NCBI RefSeq assembly: GCF_900129355.1
Contig: NZ_FQVL01000003.1
Span: 62,001 to 126,000, forward strand
DNA from: Seinonella peptonophila
Lineage (GTDB): Bacteria; Bacillota; Bacilli; Thermoactinomycetales; Thermoactinomycetaceae
DNA: 64,000 bases
Reading direction: 5' to 3'
Part shown: positions 17,423 to 26,341 of the stretch, one piece after another
Layout of the letters: each line of letters starts with the position of its first letter
Numbering within the stretch: position 1 is the stretch's first letter
The notes under the pieces: model-generated
Databases searched by the model: none
What the model was told of the DNA's origin: nothing
Seen by the model: the letters and a program-made list of their open reading frames with translations, nothing else
Translations under genes and position numbers: made by a program

Positions 17423-17952
17423 CGTCGTTCCCCCCATTTCAGATAACCGCGTCTTCGTAACCACCAGAAAATCATTCTCTCTAATTTTCTGTTGACACGT
17501 GTCATCCAACCTTCATGTTCAGAGACTGGAACGACTAATATCGTATAAATACCTAATCGGTTTCCTCCTAGAACATCTGTTAATAACTGATCTCCAACTA
17601 CAACTGTTTGATTCAATTCTGACTCCATGATTCGCATAGCTTTATGAAAAGCGATGGCAAGTGGCTTTCTCGCTGCATAAATATAAGGTATATCAAGCGA
17701 GCGTGCAAATTGTGATACGCGATCCTTTGAGTTGTTTGATACAATTGTAATCTTAAATTGGTTTTCTTGTAATGCTTTTAACCAATTACGTAATTGTGGT
17801 GGCACATGCATTTGACTAGATTCAACTAGTGTATTATCCAAATCAATAATTATAGAGTTAATGCTTTTTTGTTTCAATTGCTCAAAGTTAATCTGGTAGA
17901 TTGATGGAACATACATACTTGGGATAAACAACTTCAGCAAATTTGTGTTCAC
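17419..17952 (-). CDS. yqeG: HAD-family phosphatase YqeG
   Basis: 177 residues. HAD superfamily IIIA phosphatase: nucleophile motif DLDNTLV at 37-43, IVSNNS as motif II, and VVGDQLLTDVLGGN as motif IV. It heads the operon yqeG-yqeH-aroE-nadD-yqeK-rsfS. The physiological substrate is not established in the family. Confidence 0.93.
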   Translation of the reverse strand: MNTNLLKLFIPSMYVPSIYQINFEQLKQKSINSIIIDLDNTLVESSQMHVPPQLRNWLKALQENQFKITIVSNNSKDRVSQFARSLDIPYIYAARKPLAIAFHKAMRIMESELNQTVVVGDQLLTDVLGGNRLGIYTILVVPVSEHEGWMTRVNRKLERMIFWWLRRRGYLKWGERR

Positions 17953-18086
17953 CTCTATCTCTTACTCAAGCGAAATAGATTTCGTCAAAACTAATATACA
18001 TTGTAACCAAAAACTTACGACTTTTGCCTTGTCTTATCAATTATTCAATCCTAAAATAAGAATATCTGCACAAAGGAGGCACACTG

Positions 18087-18596
18087 TTGGAAAGCTTTTT
18101 TGAAATAGACCAAACAGATAATACCTCTGGTCAAGGTTCCGGAGCCTATGTTCCGCCTGAAGCAAAAAAATGGAACTGGGGCGCTTTTTTATTGACTTGG
18201 ATTTGGGGCATCGGAAATCGTGTCTGGATTTCACTATTCTGGTTTGTACCTATTATAGGTTGGTTTGGGATGCCTTTTGTGCTTGGTTATAAGGGAAGTT
18301 CTTGGGCTTGGCAACATAAACGTTGGAAACATATATATCATTTCCAAAAAGCACAAAATACATGGGCTGCTGTTGGGTTACTCGCTTGGCTACTGGCGAT
18401 TGTCCTTGGAATTGTCCTCTTGGTCGTAACGATATTATGGCTAACCCCTCTTGTCATTAACTTTTTATCAAACTTGGCACAAACATTTACAGGTTTGGGA
18501 CCGTTGCTCCAATACATTTTATATTTTCTGGGATTCAATACAAATATCATAAATACTCCCCAACCTCAAATGCAATTTGATCCTTATTCTTTTTAA
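18087..18596 (+). CDS. Polytopic membrane protein, DUF2628-like
   Basis: 169 residues beginning at TTG, preceded by AAAGGAGG at ideal spacing. A hydrophilic Gln/Ser/Gly-rich N-terminus is followed by WNWGAFLLTWIWGIGNRVW, characteristic of small bacterial membrane proteins of the DUF2628 or ribonuclease-G-annotated type. There are about four hydrophobic helices (residues 30-48, 50-70, 92-118, 135-152) and a Pro/Gln tail. The KGSSWAWQHKRWK loop between helices is Trp- and Lys-rich. No function is known. Monocistronic. Confidence 0.7.
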   Translation: MESFFEIDQTDNTSGQGSGAYVPPEAKKWNWGAFLLTWIWGIGNRVWISLFWFVPIIGWFGMPFVLGYKGSSWAWQHKRWKHIYHFQKAQNTWAAVGLLAWLLAIVLGIVLLVVTILWLTPLVINFLSNLAQTFTGLGPLLQYILYFLGFNTNIINTPQPQMQFDPYSF

Positions 18597-18626
18597 AAAA
18601 GAGCTGCTCACAAACAGCTCTTTTTT
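18595..18626. terminator. Bidirectional terminator
   Basis: Perfect AAAAAAGAGCTG/CAGCTCTTTTTT hairpin between converging genes. Confidence 0.9.
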
Positions 18627-19212
18627 AACCTTTCTCAGATCTCTGCTTTTGTTTATTTCGGTAAATAAAATACCAAACTGCCAGTCCAACAACGACTAAG
18701 CTCATAATCACATAACCAAATTTGGTCATAAAGTCTAGCACATGTTGAATACTACTTAACGATCCTGAGTGCCCGAGAAAAAGCAACAAGGTATTCCAAG
18801 GGAAAGTTCCAAGAAAAGTAAATAATAAAAAACGCCAAGGTTTTATTTTACTGATTCCAGACATATATGAAATATAGTTCCCTATACTTAATGGTCTAGA
18901 AAGTGCAATACTCCATTCACCATATTTTCGGAACCATCGTTGTGCTTTTTCAATTTTATCCGCGTCAAACTTCTTCTTAGAAAACTTCTCAAGGCGATAA
19001 CCAATTCCATATGGGATTAATGTGAAAACCGTATAAACGATACCATTAGCGGCTCCTAATAATACGAGTTGCCATCCCTCATAATGCATGAGGTAACCGT
19101 ACACCAACACAAATAAAGCTCCCGGAAAAGGTAGCGAGGAAGCCTCTATTGCAGTTGCTATAAACAACCCATATATACCACACAATTCTAAAAAATCCAA
19201 TGCAAGTCGCAT
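18625..19212 (-). CDS. DedA/VTT-domain membrane protein
   Basis: 195 residues of the DedA (SNARE-associated/VTT) family: a re-entrant loop motif near the start (EASSLPFPGALFVLVYGYL), a long Lys-rich cytoplasmic segment, the WSIALSRPLSIGNYISYMSGI motif with its conserved Arg-Pro, and terminal membrane helices followed by a basic tail. DedA proteins act as lipid scramblases or flippases; members in Bacillus recycle undecaprenyl phosphate or phosphatidylethanolamine. Which lipid applies here cannot be read from sequence. Confidence 0.88.
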   Translation of the reverse strand: MRLALDFLELCGIYGLFIATAIEASSLPFPGALFVLVYGYLMHYEGWQLVLLGAANGIVYTVFTLIPYGIGYRLEKFSKKKFDADKIEKAQRWFRKYGEWSIALSRPLSIGNYISYMSGISKIKPWRFLLFTFLGTFPWNTLLLFLGHSGSLSSIQHVLDFMTKFGYVIMSLVVVGLAVWYFIYRNKQKQRSEKG

Positions 19213-19385
19213 GAAGCCACTCCTTGAACTAGTATATATATATTATAAAGCATACAAAAAAGCATTTCATTGCATTTTTATCCCAAGGATAAATTATTCC
19301 ATTCATAAAAAAATGTTTAGTTTGTGAATACACGTGGAAAAGTATGAAAACTAGTCAAACGTCTAAAAAAAGAGGGCGAATCAAG

Positions 19386-19556
19386 ATGAATGCAAAACAT
19401 GGCTATCGATGTGAAAACTGTGGACGTTTTGATGCCAAGTATGAAGCGCGAATCGCTTTTGAAGGAAGAAACCTCTTACTTTGCTTTACCTGCTTAAAAA
19501 AAATCAAACAATCCATACAAAGAGAAAATAATACTGACAAAGCGAGCCTTGGGTAG
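19386..19556 (+). CDS. Small zinc-ribbon protein
   Basis: 56 residues from the ATG at 19386 with a GAGGG site; the frame could extend to 19344 but without a good site. Two Cys pairs (CENCGRF and CFTC) spaced by about 22 residues form a zinc ribbon. The rest is basic. Such small proteins usually bind nucleic acid or other proteins. No family name can be given. A strong terminator follows. Confidence 0.6.
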   Translation: MNAKHGYRCENCGRFDAKYEARIAFEGRNLLLCFTCLKKIKQSIQRENNTDKASLG

Positions 19557-19570
19557 CTCGCTTGTCAGTA
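19531..19570. terminator. Strong bidirectional hairpin
   Basis: ACTGACAAAGCGAGC pairs with GCTCGCTTGTCAGT over 14 bases around an 8-base loop, between the zinc-ribbon gene and the amidase gene. T-runs are modest, but the position and strength support a shared terminator. Confidence 0.75.
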
Positions 19571-19583
19571 TCAATGATTTGAA

Positions 19584-21065
19584 TTAATGACCAATGTTTG
19601 CTGTTTTCATTTTCCAGCCATAAATATCATATCCTGCATTAAACCAGTTAATGAGTGGAGAGTCCTTTTTATCTGTGGTATGTTGGGTCACATATACACC
19701 AGAATGATCCACACGGGTTACGATTGCAGAATGATCAATATCTCCATCATGGTCAAAGTCGGCATTGATCACATCGCCAATTTCTAACATGCCATACTGC
19801 CGAGTTTGTTGTGCCCGCCCTTTAAAATAATTAAAGAAGCTGTTTGCAACACTCCATGAATAGGAAGGTTTCTTATCTGAGTAGTACCAGTATGATCCAC
19901 CAGTGCGTTGTTCTTTGATGCCACCGACTTGAATCGCTTGAGATACAAAGTTGGTGCAGTCATACCAGCAGTCATAACAGCCACCACTTACCTTACTGAA
20001 GTAACCATACTTCTCATTATTGCGCTTATTCCACCATTGGTATGCATAATCTTTGGCTTTATTTGCATCATAGCCATTGACAACTGTTCCTGTTGATGGA
20101 TTATCCTCTCCACCTTCATTTTGGTTTCCACCATTGCTTTGGTTACCTGGTGTTTGGTTTCCGTTATCGTTTCCACCATTGCTTTGGTTGCCTGGTGTTT
20201 GGTGTCCACCATTATTTTGGTTACCTGGTGTTTGATGACCGTCATTGTTTCCACCATTATTTTGGTTGCCTGGTGTTTGATGACCACCATTGTTCCCACC
20301 ATTATTTTGGTTGCCTGGTGTTTGATGACCACCATTGTTTCCACCATTACTTTGGTTGCCCGGTTGGTTATTTTGATCTCCATTTCCACCGAAGGCTGCT
20401 CCTCCGACAATCACTTCACCAGGTTTCTTTGGATTTGGAGATTTTTCAGAGGATTGCTCTTTTCCTTTTTCATCTTTTTTTGAGGATTCCTCTTTTTTAT
20501 TTGGCATCTTTGTCAACTCTAGTTTTGCGGCACCCATTGCAGCCGGGAGAAGGCTTTGCAATTCAGCTCGTTCAGCAGGTGATAACTTTTTACCAGACTT
20601 CATTTTTGCAACTAATTTCGTAATCAACTTGTTTTTCTCATCATTTTCAAAGCTATCTACATATTTGGCGTAATCACCAACAGCTTTCATTTCCTCTTTG
20701 GTCAAACCGTCCAGATTGGTAGCTAACCCAAGCACGATTTCCCGTTGATGCTTGTCCTTTAAATTTATCTTCGATACTTTTATTTTGTTTTTCTTAGCAA
20801 TTTTGATAATCAATTGCTCGCCTTTTTTCTCATTTGCTGGCTTTGGTTTTCCTGTTTTATAATATGAAACTTTTTCTAGTACTTTCTCATTTGATTCTGT
20901 TTTTACTGAATCAACAGCCACTTCCTCTGTTGAATTTGATTTTTGTACAAGCTCAGGAGTCTCATCGGTTTTATTCTTTTGACTTGTAGCATCTGTTTGG
21001 ATACCCGCACATCCTGAAAAAACCAAGGCTGTAGAAGCCAACAGCAATAACGCAATTCTCTTCAA
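19584..21065 (-). CDS. Lipoprotein with Asn/Gly-rich repeats and a C-terminal amidase domain
   Basis: 493 residues from a TTG start. Residues 1-19 are a lipoprotein signal with lipobox VFSGC. Residues ~20-190 are Lys/Glu-rich and helical. Residues ~225-320 consist of imperfect tandem units of the type PGNQNNGGNNGGHQT. The last ~160 residues match the amidase_6 family (NlpC-like papain fold): DCTNFVSQA carries the likely nucleophile Cys, DHSAIVTRV the His, and QHTTDKKDSPL a third conserved part. A surface-tethered peptidoglycan or peptide hydrolase on a flexible stalk is the likely picture. Repeat number may be variable. Monocistronic. Confidence 0.85.
   Translation of the reverse strand: MKRIALLLLASTALVFSGCAGIQTDATSQKNKTDETPELVQKSNSTEEVAVDSVKTESNEKVLEKVSYYKTGKPKPANEKKGEQLIIKIAKKNKIKVSKINLKDKHQREIVLGLATNLDGLTKEEMKAVGDYAKYVDSFENDEKNKLITKLVAKMKSGKKLSPAERAELQSLLPAAMGAAKLELTKMPNKKEESSKKDEKGKEQSSEKSPNPKKPGEVIVGGAAFGGNGDQNNQPGNQSNGGNNGGHQTPGNQNNGGNNGGHQTPGNQNNGGNNDGHQTPGNQNNGGHQTPGNQSNGGNDNGNQTPGNQSNGGNQNEGGEDNPSTGTVVNGYDANKAKDYAYQWWNKRNNEKYGYFSKVSGGCYDCWYDCTNFVSQAIQVGGIKEQRTGGSYWYYSDKKPSYSWSVANSFFNYFKGRAQQTRQYGMLEIGDVINADFDHDGDIDHSAIVTRVDHSGVYVTQHTTDKKDSPLINWFNAGYDIYGWKMKTANIGH
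20110..20385. repeat. Imperfect coding repeats in the amidase lipoprotein
   Basis: Units related to CACCATTATTTTGGTTGCCT are repeated about seven times with spacings of 33-45 bases and encode the Asn/Gly/Gln/Pro linker. Units differ by a few bases and by insertion of NGGNN blocks, typical for slippage-prone surface-protein linkers. Confidence 0.8.
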
Positions 21066-21294
21066 CCCTCATCCACTCTTTCTTTTTAAAATAAATAATA
21101 TGTAGCAACCGAAAAAGACAACAATGACACGAATAAATATAAGTGATTTCATTTTCTTTCCTCATCACTTATACCCTATGATTCGTACAAGTAAAAAATT
21201 TTCGTGTCAAAATGGGGGGAAATTTTTAAATGAGCAAAAGATTATTCACATTATATCCTGTTTGACAAGTGGTGCAATTATCCTCTATTCATAG

Positions 21295-22215
21295 TCAACC
21301 ACTCAAGAGGAATAATACAGGAATTGTAAATAATGATAATAATGTAGCAAAGACGGTTGCTGAAGCGCCGAATTCAACGTTACGTCGAAATTGCGCAAAT
21401 ACAATTGGTACCATTGATCCTGTGGGCATAGCCGATAACATTAGAATGATTAATTTCATTTGTGGGTCCATTTGAAAAAAAGATAGAAGTAATGCAGTAA
21501 TGAGTGGCAATAGAACAAGTTTAACACTGATTGCTGTACTTAAATAGTATAAAGAGATGAATCTCCATGTTTGCAACAGCTTGGGAATCATCAATCCGAT
21601 AAAAATTAGCGCCAACGGTGTTGCTAATGATCCTAAATTTGTAAATATTTGTATCATCGGCTCTGGTAATGAGATATGTAAAACTGAGATGATCATACCC
21701 ACGACAAAAGTAATGATTGGAAAATTCAAGAGCGGCTTTAAATTCAACTTTGCGACCATCGAATTTGGTTGTAGTAAAAAGACGCCCACAGTCCAAAGAG
21801 AGACACCCAAACCTATATCGAATGCTGCTGCTAACAATGTTCCTTTTGTGCCAAATAATGCCGTACAAAGCGGAATCCCAATAAAGCCCGTATTTCCATT
21901 TGCCCCAATTACCGCCATCTCACGAACTTGATTTGTTTGAGCGCCGCTCCATTTTGCAATGAAGTAACCAATCATAATAGCAATCATATATAAAACTAAC
22001 GAAAAAATAAATACAATAAATAGTTGAAAATAAAATTGATTATCTTTTGGGAAATGTAAGAAACTGACGAAAATCATAGCTGGCATAGCCACATTTACAA
22101 TTAAAGTAATCATCAATTTTCGTTGTTCTTGTTGGAAAGAACTTCGATAACTAATTATAGCACCAATTCCAATCATACAAATCATCATCAATATGGTTTC
22201 AATAATCTTAAACAA
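21295..22215 (-). CDS. AEC (auxin efflux carrier) family transporter
   Basis: About 306 residues from a TTG at 22215 with GAAGGAAG upstream; a frame to 22272 has no such site. Ten hydrophobic helices with the two-bundle pattern of the AEC family: MPAMIFVSFL in the first half, NTGFIGIPLCTALFG in the centre and SAMPTGSMVPIVFAQF near the end. Bacterial members move organic acids such as malate or malonate, or uncharacterised anions. The neighbouring PTS genes are on the same strand 118 bases upstream, so the carrier might handle a catabolic product of that sugar. That is inference. Confidence 0.87.
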   Translation of the reverse strand: MFKIIETILMMICMIGIGAIISYRSSFQQEQRKLMITLIVNVAMPAMIFVSFLHFPKDNQFYFQLFIVFIFSLVLYMIAIMIGYFIAKWSGAQTNQVREMAVIGANGNTGFIGIPLCTALFGTKGTLLAAAFDIGLGVSLWTVGVFLLQPNSMVAKLNLKPLLNFPIITFVVGMIISVLHISLPEPMIQIFTNLGSLATPLALIFIGLMIPKLLQTWRFISLYYLSTAISVKLVLLPLITALLLSFFQMDPQMKLIILMLSAMPTGSMVPIVFAQFRRNVEFGASATVFATLLSLFTIPVLFLLSG

Positions 22216-22333
22216 TTTACAAAACTTCCTTCGCATAAAAATAGAGGCGAATGTTCGAGTGATCCTCGTCACACTGCCTCTACATATTCTAAATAATTTT
22301 ATACTGAGATTCTACTCCATAAAAATTGGAAAC

Positions 22334-23593
22334 TTAAAACTGATGCAGGAGCCATCCAATAATAGGTCCATAAAAGGTATAATCGGGTTCACTTAACACA
22401 CGCATAACAGTCTCATAATTTCCGACAAACGGCAAAAGAAATGCTTGACCAAAAATAAGAATAAAACCATTTAACGTGGCACCCATTACCGCTCCCCTAC
22501 GTCCTCCAGTAGCATTCCCAAAAATCGCTGCCGCTGCACCTGTAAAAAAGGTAGGGATCAATGCTGGAAAAACAACAACAGGATACTGTATGATTCCCAG
22601 TACGATCATGCCAATAACACTTGCGACTAAACTACAGAAAAATCCCACAATAACAGATGTCGGATGTTGAGGAAATAACAGAGGTAAGTCAAACCCTGGA
22701 GTCGAATTGGGAACGACTTTCTCAGCAATTCCATGAAAAGCAGGGATTACTTCTGTTAAAAGCATTCGAACACCTGTTGTCAAAATTGTGATTCCTACAC
22801 CAAACTTTAATCCTTGCAGCAGGGCATAAAGCAACCAATCTTTATGGGCACTGACCTGTAACTCTACAAAATCCTTTCCTGCAAACAACGTTACCATGAT
22901 AAAAAATAACATCATGATGAGTGTTAATGCTGGGATTGTTTCACGTAAAAAGCCTAATCGAGCTGGCAACTCGATTTTTTCCAAATCCTTCTCTTTATTG
23001 CCGACTAATTTGCCGAGTAATCCTGAAACAACACAAATGATCGAACTTGAATGTCCGAGTGTAAATGAATGGTCACCGGGAATATACTTCATAAAAGGAG
23101 CAACCATCGCTGAAGATAAAGTTAAATAAATACCCAACATTAGTGAACCAATCCAAATAATATGCGTTGTTGAAAGGTCTGTTCCGACAGTCAGCAATGC
23201 AGCGATCAATCCAGCATAAAAAAATGATACATGTGCTGATAAGTGTATATATTTAAAAGGGGTAAAGCGGGCCAATAATACATTGACCAGAAAACCGAAA
23301 GCAAAGATTAAGGTAGCTGAAGTACCATAAGCTAATAAACTCGCGTTGACCAATTGATCAACTGAATGAACCGTTATGGTCTGCATACCAAATATCTTTC
23401 GAAGCATGGTTTCTAAAGGAAGCAAGCTATCTGCCAAAAACTCAACTCCCGCTAAAACCAATAAAAAGCCGACAACGGCTTTAATCGTACCAGATATCAT
23501 TTGATTGATTGTTTTTCGTTGAACCAATAAACCAATCATTACGACACAGCCCATTAAGATTGCCGGCTCACTAAGAAATTGCCAAAGATTCAA
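22334..23593 (-). CDS. PTS EIIC component, ascorbate (UlaA/SgaT) type
   Basis: 419 residues with about eleven membrane helices, starting at TTG after a GGGGAG site. The family pattern of ascorbate-type IIC permeases is visible: GTIKAVVGFLLVLAGVEFL near the start, a GFDLPLLFPQHPTSVIVGF segment and the Gly-rich FGNATGGRRGAVMGA end. It carries the substrate through the membrane while EIIB phosphorylates it. It is five bases downstream of the EIIB gene. The substrate could be ascorbate or a related sugar acid; no ula catabolic genes are in view. Confidence 0.88.
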   Translation of the reverse strand: MNLWQFLSEPAILMGCVVMIGLLVQRKTINQMISGTIKAVVGFLLVLAGVEFLADSLLPLETMLRKIFGMQTITVHSVDQLVNASLLAYGTSATLIFAFGFLVNVLLARFTPFKYIHLSAHVSFFYAGLIAALLTVGTDLSTTHIIWIGSLMLGIYLTLSSAMVAPFMKYIPGDHSFTLGHSSSIICVVSGLLGKLVGNKEKDLEKIELPARLGFLRETIPALTLIMMLFFIMVTLFAGKDFVELQVSAHKDWLLYALLQGLKFGVGITILTTGVRMLLTEVIPAFHGIAEKVVPNSTPGFDLPLLFPQHPTSVIVGFFCSLVASVIGMIVLGIIQYPVVVFPALIPTFFTGAAAAIFGNATGGRRGAVMGATLNGFILIFGQAFLLPFVGNYETVMRVLSEPDYTFYGPIIGWLLHQF

Positions 23594-23597
23594 TCAC

Positions 23598-23885
23598 TCA
23601 CTCCCCTTCTCTTATCTCTTTTATTACCTCCAAAAGTTTATTTTGTAACGTGGTTTTATCTGTCAAATTAACCAATTCTATCAATTTCGCATCTGTATTT
23701 CGAATTAATTTTGATAAATCAGGAGTTGTGATGATGATATCGACATTTGTCGTTCCCATAGACCCAATGTCGACAGATTGAACTTCGGCATGAATTCCTT
23801 CAGCTTGTAATATTTGCTCTGTATATACTTTTAATAAAATACTACTTCCTACTCCCGCGCCGCAAACAGTTAATATTTGTAACAT
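23598..23885 (-). CDS. PTS EIIB component
   Basis: 95 residues. The phospho-cysteine loop CGAGVGSSILLK lies at residues 8-19, typical of lactose/ascorbate-type IIB. The fold is a single small alpha/beta domain. It takes a phosphate from EIIA and gives it to the sugar bound by the IIC protein encoded next. No separate EIIA gene accompanies it; the nearest EIIA-like domain is at the C-terminus of the regulator encoded just upstream. Confidence 0.92.
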   Translation of the reverse strand: MLQILTVCGAGVGSSILLKVYTEQILQAEGIHAEVQSVDIGSMGTTNVDIIITTPDLSKLIRNTDAKLIELVNLTDKTTLQNKLLEVIKEIREGE

Positions 23886-23915
23886 AAGTAATCTCTAGCT
23901 CCTTTTTCAGCATCG

Positions 23916-25913
23916 TTATTGATTTGAATAGTGTGCAATGATTTGTAATATCTGTGGTAAATTGCCTGTCATTAAACAATCAACTGCTGTTGGATCATCA
24001 AGAATCTGGACAAGTTGTGATATGATCTTTAAGTGTGATTCATGATCAATTCCACCTAATGCGAAAATCAGTTTAACTGGATCATTATCCGGATTACCAA
24101 ACTCAACGGCTTTTTTCAAGCGCACTAAGCTCATACAGACTCGATGAACTCCTTCTTCAGGTCTTGCATGTGGCAAGGCAACACCTGGAGCAATCACTAC
24201 ATAAGGCCCAAGTTGTTCAATATTCCGGACCATCTCTGTTACATAGCGCTCTTCTACCGCTTCGTTTTGTACTAGAATTTCACCCGCAATTCTTGTCGCT
24301 TCTCTCCAATCCTTAGCTTCTAGATCGAGACGAATCGTCGATGAATATAACACATCCTGTAACACGGGCAGTTTCCCTCCATCTACTCCTAAGGCCGAGT
24401 CAGCATATATTTTCTCTATGTATAGCAATTGTTTTTCAATTGCATCTAGTTCATCCTTTGTTAGGATTGGAGAAACTTTTAAAGTTGGTTTTTGTACATT
24501 TGGTAGATGGATCGTTGTAATAATAAAATCGATTCTATCTAATTCTTGTTGATTTAAGGAAGAGCTGGTATAGACATTTACAATCTCCAACTGCGGAAAG
24601 TGGGATTGGAGAGTCGCCATGAGTAATCCTGACGTTCCAATCCCACTTCCACAAACAATTGCAACCCGTTTCCACTCTCTTCGACGCTGTTTTTTTCTCT
24701 CTATAGCCGCCCCAACATGAATGGTTAAGAAACCAACTTCCTCTTCAGGAATGTGTTTCCGCAATATTTGCTCTAGATATTGACTTGCATTTCTAGTAAC
24801 ATCATATATATGTGGATATTGTTTTTTAATATCAGATAATAAGGGGTTACGCAAGACCATCTCATATTTCAATCGATAGAGAGATGACTTCATATGGAGT
24901 ACGAGTGAGGAGAGCAATTCTTCATCCTCTAATTTCATTCCGAGCCGCGCTTCAACATAGAGGATGAATTCGGAGGCGATTTGCATGGCGAGTTCCCAAT
25001 CATCCCCACTCGGTACACCCATATTTGCAAAGTGCCGAAACTTTGCACCCAATAGTTGTACAGTCAAATAAACCCATTCCGCATCTGGTAATGTAATCTC
25101 AAAGGTATTGTTTATATACTCTCGCAACTCTTGCATAGAAGCGTAGTATCGATGTTCTCGAATTGGTTCTAATTCTCGAGATATAGTTTCCATCACATTA
25201 CCTTCCCTACAACGATAGAGCATGATTCCAATATAGATGAGCAAATGATTTAATGCATGTTCATATAGGTAGATATGATGCTTTTGCCCTATTCTCATCA
25301 GTATGCGAGCAATTGGTTCAAATTGCTGAAGTACATTTTCTGTGAAAAACTGATAGAGAATCGTGTATGGAAAGTCTTCTTGTGAATGGACAAAGTACGT
25401 TAGCGTTCCGACTCGATTGATAAATCGAGTAAACATCTCTACAGAAGCATTCCGTTTCTTGGCCTCTTCTCCCTCAATCCAGTATCCAATCCCACGCTTG
25501 GAACACAAACTTAGCTGATAAACAGTTGCTTCTTTCTGTACGGAACGCAGATCTTCAAACAACGTAGATTCGCTTACATCAAGTGTATTTGATAGTTCAG
25601 GTATTGTAAGAGGATGATCATGATTAAGTAATAGAAACAAAATTATCTCTTTTCTCTCTTGCTGCGAATAAACATATTCTTGTGCGGTAACTGGTAGTAA
25701 ATCGGTTTCGATTCTTTCGACCCATATTCCTACACCTGGTCTTTTTTGTAGTAGATATCCTTCTTGTTTGAGTGCATCTTCTACGAACTGAAGATCATAA
25801 CGTACGACTCGTTCATTTGTACCTAGTTTCTCGGAAAGTTGACTAGCTGTTAGGGGTTCGCCTTGACTTAACAACAATTCTTTGAGGCGAACTCTTCTCT
25901 CTGTCAATGCCAT
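23916..25913 (-). CDS. PRD-containing transcriptional activator with EIIB- and EIIA-like domains
   Basis: 665 residues in MtlR-type order: two N-terminal helix-turn-helix units (residues 1-60 and ~85-135), two PRD domains (~170-400), an EIIB-like domain with CGSGIGTSGLL near 430, and a fructose-type EIIA domain at ~515-660 with its phospho-His582 in GVALPHARP. Such proteins activate PTS operons when their PRDs are phosphorylated through HPr and EIIB. It precedes EIIB-EIIC and shares their strand. Because no other EIIA is present, this domain may also feed EIIB with phosphate. Confidence 0.9.
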   Translation of the reverse strand: MALTERRVRLKELLLSQGEPLTASQLSEKLGTNERVVRYDLQFVEDALKQEGYLLQKRPGVGIWVERIETDLLPVTAQEYVYSQQERKEIILFLLLNHDHPLTIPELSNTLDVSESTLFEDLRSVQKEATVYQLSLCSKRGIGYWIEGEEAKKRNASVEMFTRFINRVGTLTYFVHSQEDFPYTILYQFFTENVLQQFEPIARILMRIGQKHHIYLYEHALNHLLIYIGIMLYRCREGNVMETISRELEPIREHRYYASMQELREYINNTFEITLPDAEWVYLTVQLLGAKFRHFANMGVPSGDDWELAMQIASEFILYVEARLGMKLEDEELLSSLVLHMKSSLYRLKYEMVLRNPLLSDIKKQYPHIYDVTRNASQYLEQILRKHIPEEEVGFLTIHVGAAIERKKQRRREWKRVAIVCGSGIGTSGLLMATLQSHFPQLEIVNVYTSSSLNQQELDRIDFIITTIHLPNVQKPTLKVSPILTKDELDAIEKQLLYIEKIYADSALGVDGGKLPVLQDVLYSSTIRLDLEAKDWREATRIAGEILVQNEAVEERYVTEMVRNIEQLGPYVVIAPGVALPHARPEEGVHRVCMSLVRLKKAVEFGNPDNDPVKLIFALGGIDHESHLKIISQLVQILDDPTAVDCLMTGNLPQILQIIAHYSNQ

Positions 25914-26035
25914 AGCTTATAACCCCTTGCTATTAGAATAGATTGAATCGTTATGAATATCAATTTGAAACATTGTCATTATCTTATGAGAAAAACTACA
26001 ATAAGTCCATAAGTCGATCTAAACATGATAAGAAG

Positions 26036-26065
26036 ACCCCTTAGTTATGCTGAGGGGTCAGTTAG
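26036..26065 (-). terminator. Probable terminator downstream of the PqqD-like gene
   Basis: GACCCCTTA/TGAGGGGTC-type hairpin at about 26036-26059; on the minus strand it is followed by TTCTTAT. It lies beyond the palindromic element and would end transcripts coming from the PqqD-like gene. Confidence 0.5.
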
Positions 26066-26090
26066 TAGACAAATGGTTCCGTCAATATTT

Positions 26091-26257
26091 CACGCATCGA
26101 CTCCATTTCAGGCTACGAAGATGTCTTCAAGGCGCCATGACTGCTCGCTCAGGGCGGTATCAACTCGGCTATCGCCTCAGACAGCACTACCGCCTATTCT
26201 TCGCTCCACAGTCGTGGCTTTGTAGCTCCTGAAAGTCGCTCCGCCGCGAAATATTGA
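26091..26257. repeat. 167-bp structured palindromic element
   Basis: The ends are exact inverted repeats, GTCAATATTTC at 26091-26101 and GAAATATTGAC at 26247-26257. Inner arms also pair: TTTCAGG-CTAC near 26106 with GTAG-CTCCTGAAA near 26222, CCATGACTG with CAGTCGTGG, and GGCGGTA with TACCGCC. The whole folds into one branched cruciform. It is more GC-rich than its AT-rich flanks, has no credible gene, and lies between two minus-strand genes. The architecture recalls long palindromic interspersed elements such as the bcr repeats of Bacillus cereus. Family membership is not shown. Confidence 0.65.
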
Positions 26258-26341
26258 CTCCACAATTTCTCCTTCTTCTATCCAATTGTACAACCCCTTC
26301 TCTTAATCAATTAGGTTTTTTCTTCAATCTACACACTTCAG

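Noticed and set aside
20110-20385. Repeats in the amidase gene as a CRISPR array
   Set aside because: Spacings and units are imperfect and stay in frame as a protein linker.
26036-26340. Short plus-strand frames in the palindromic element as a small gene
   Set aside because: They have no ribosome binding site, and two overlapping frames are equally open because of the GC-rich palindrome.
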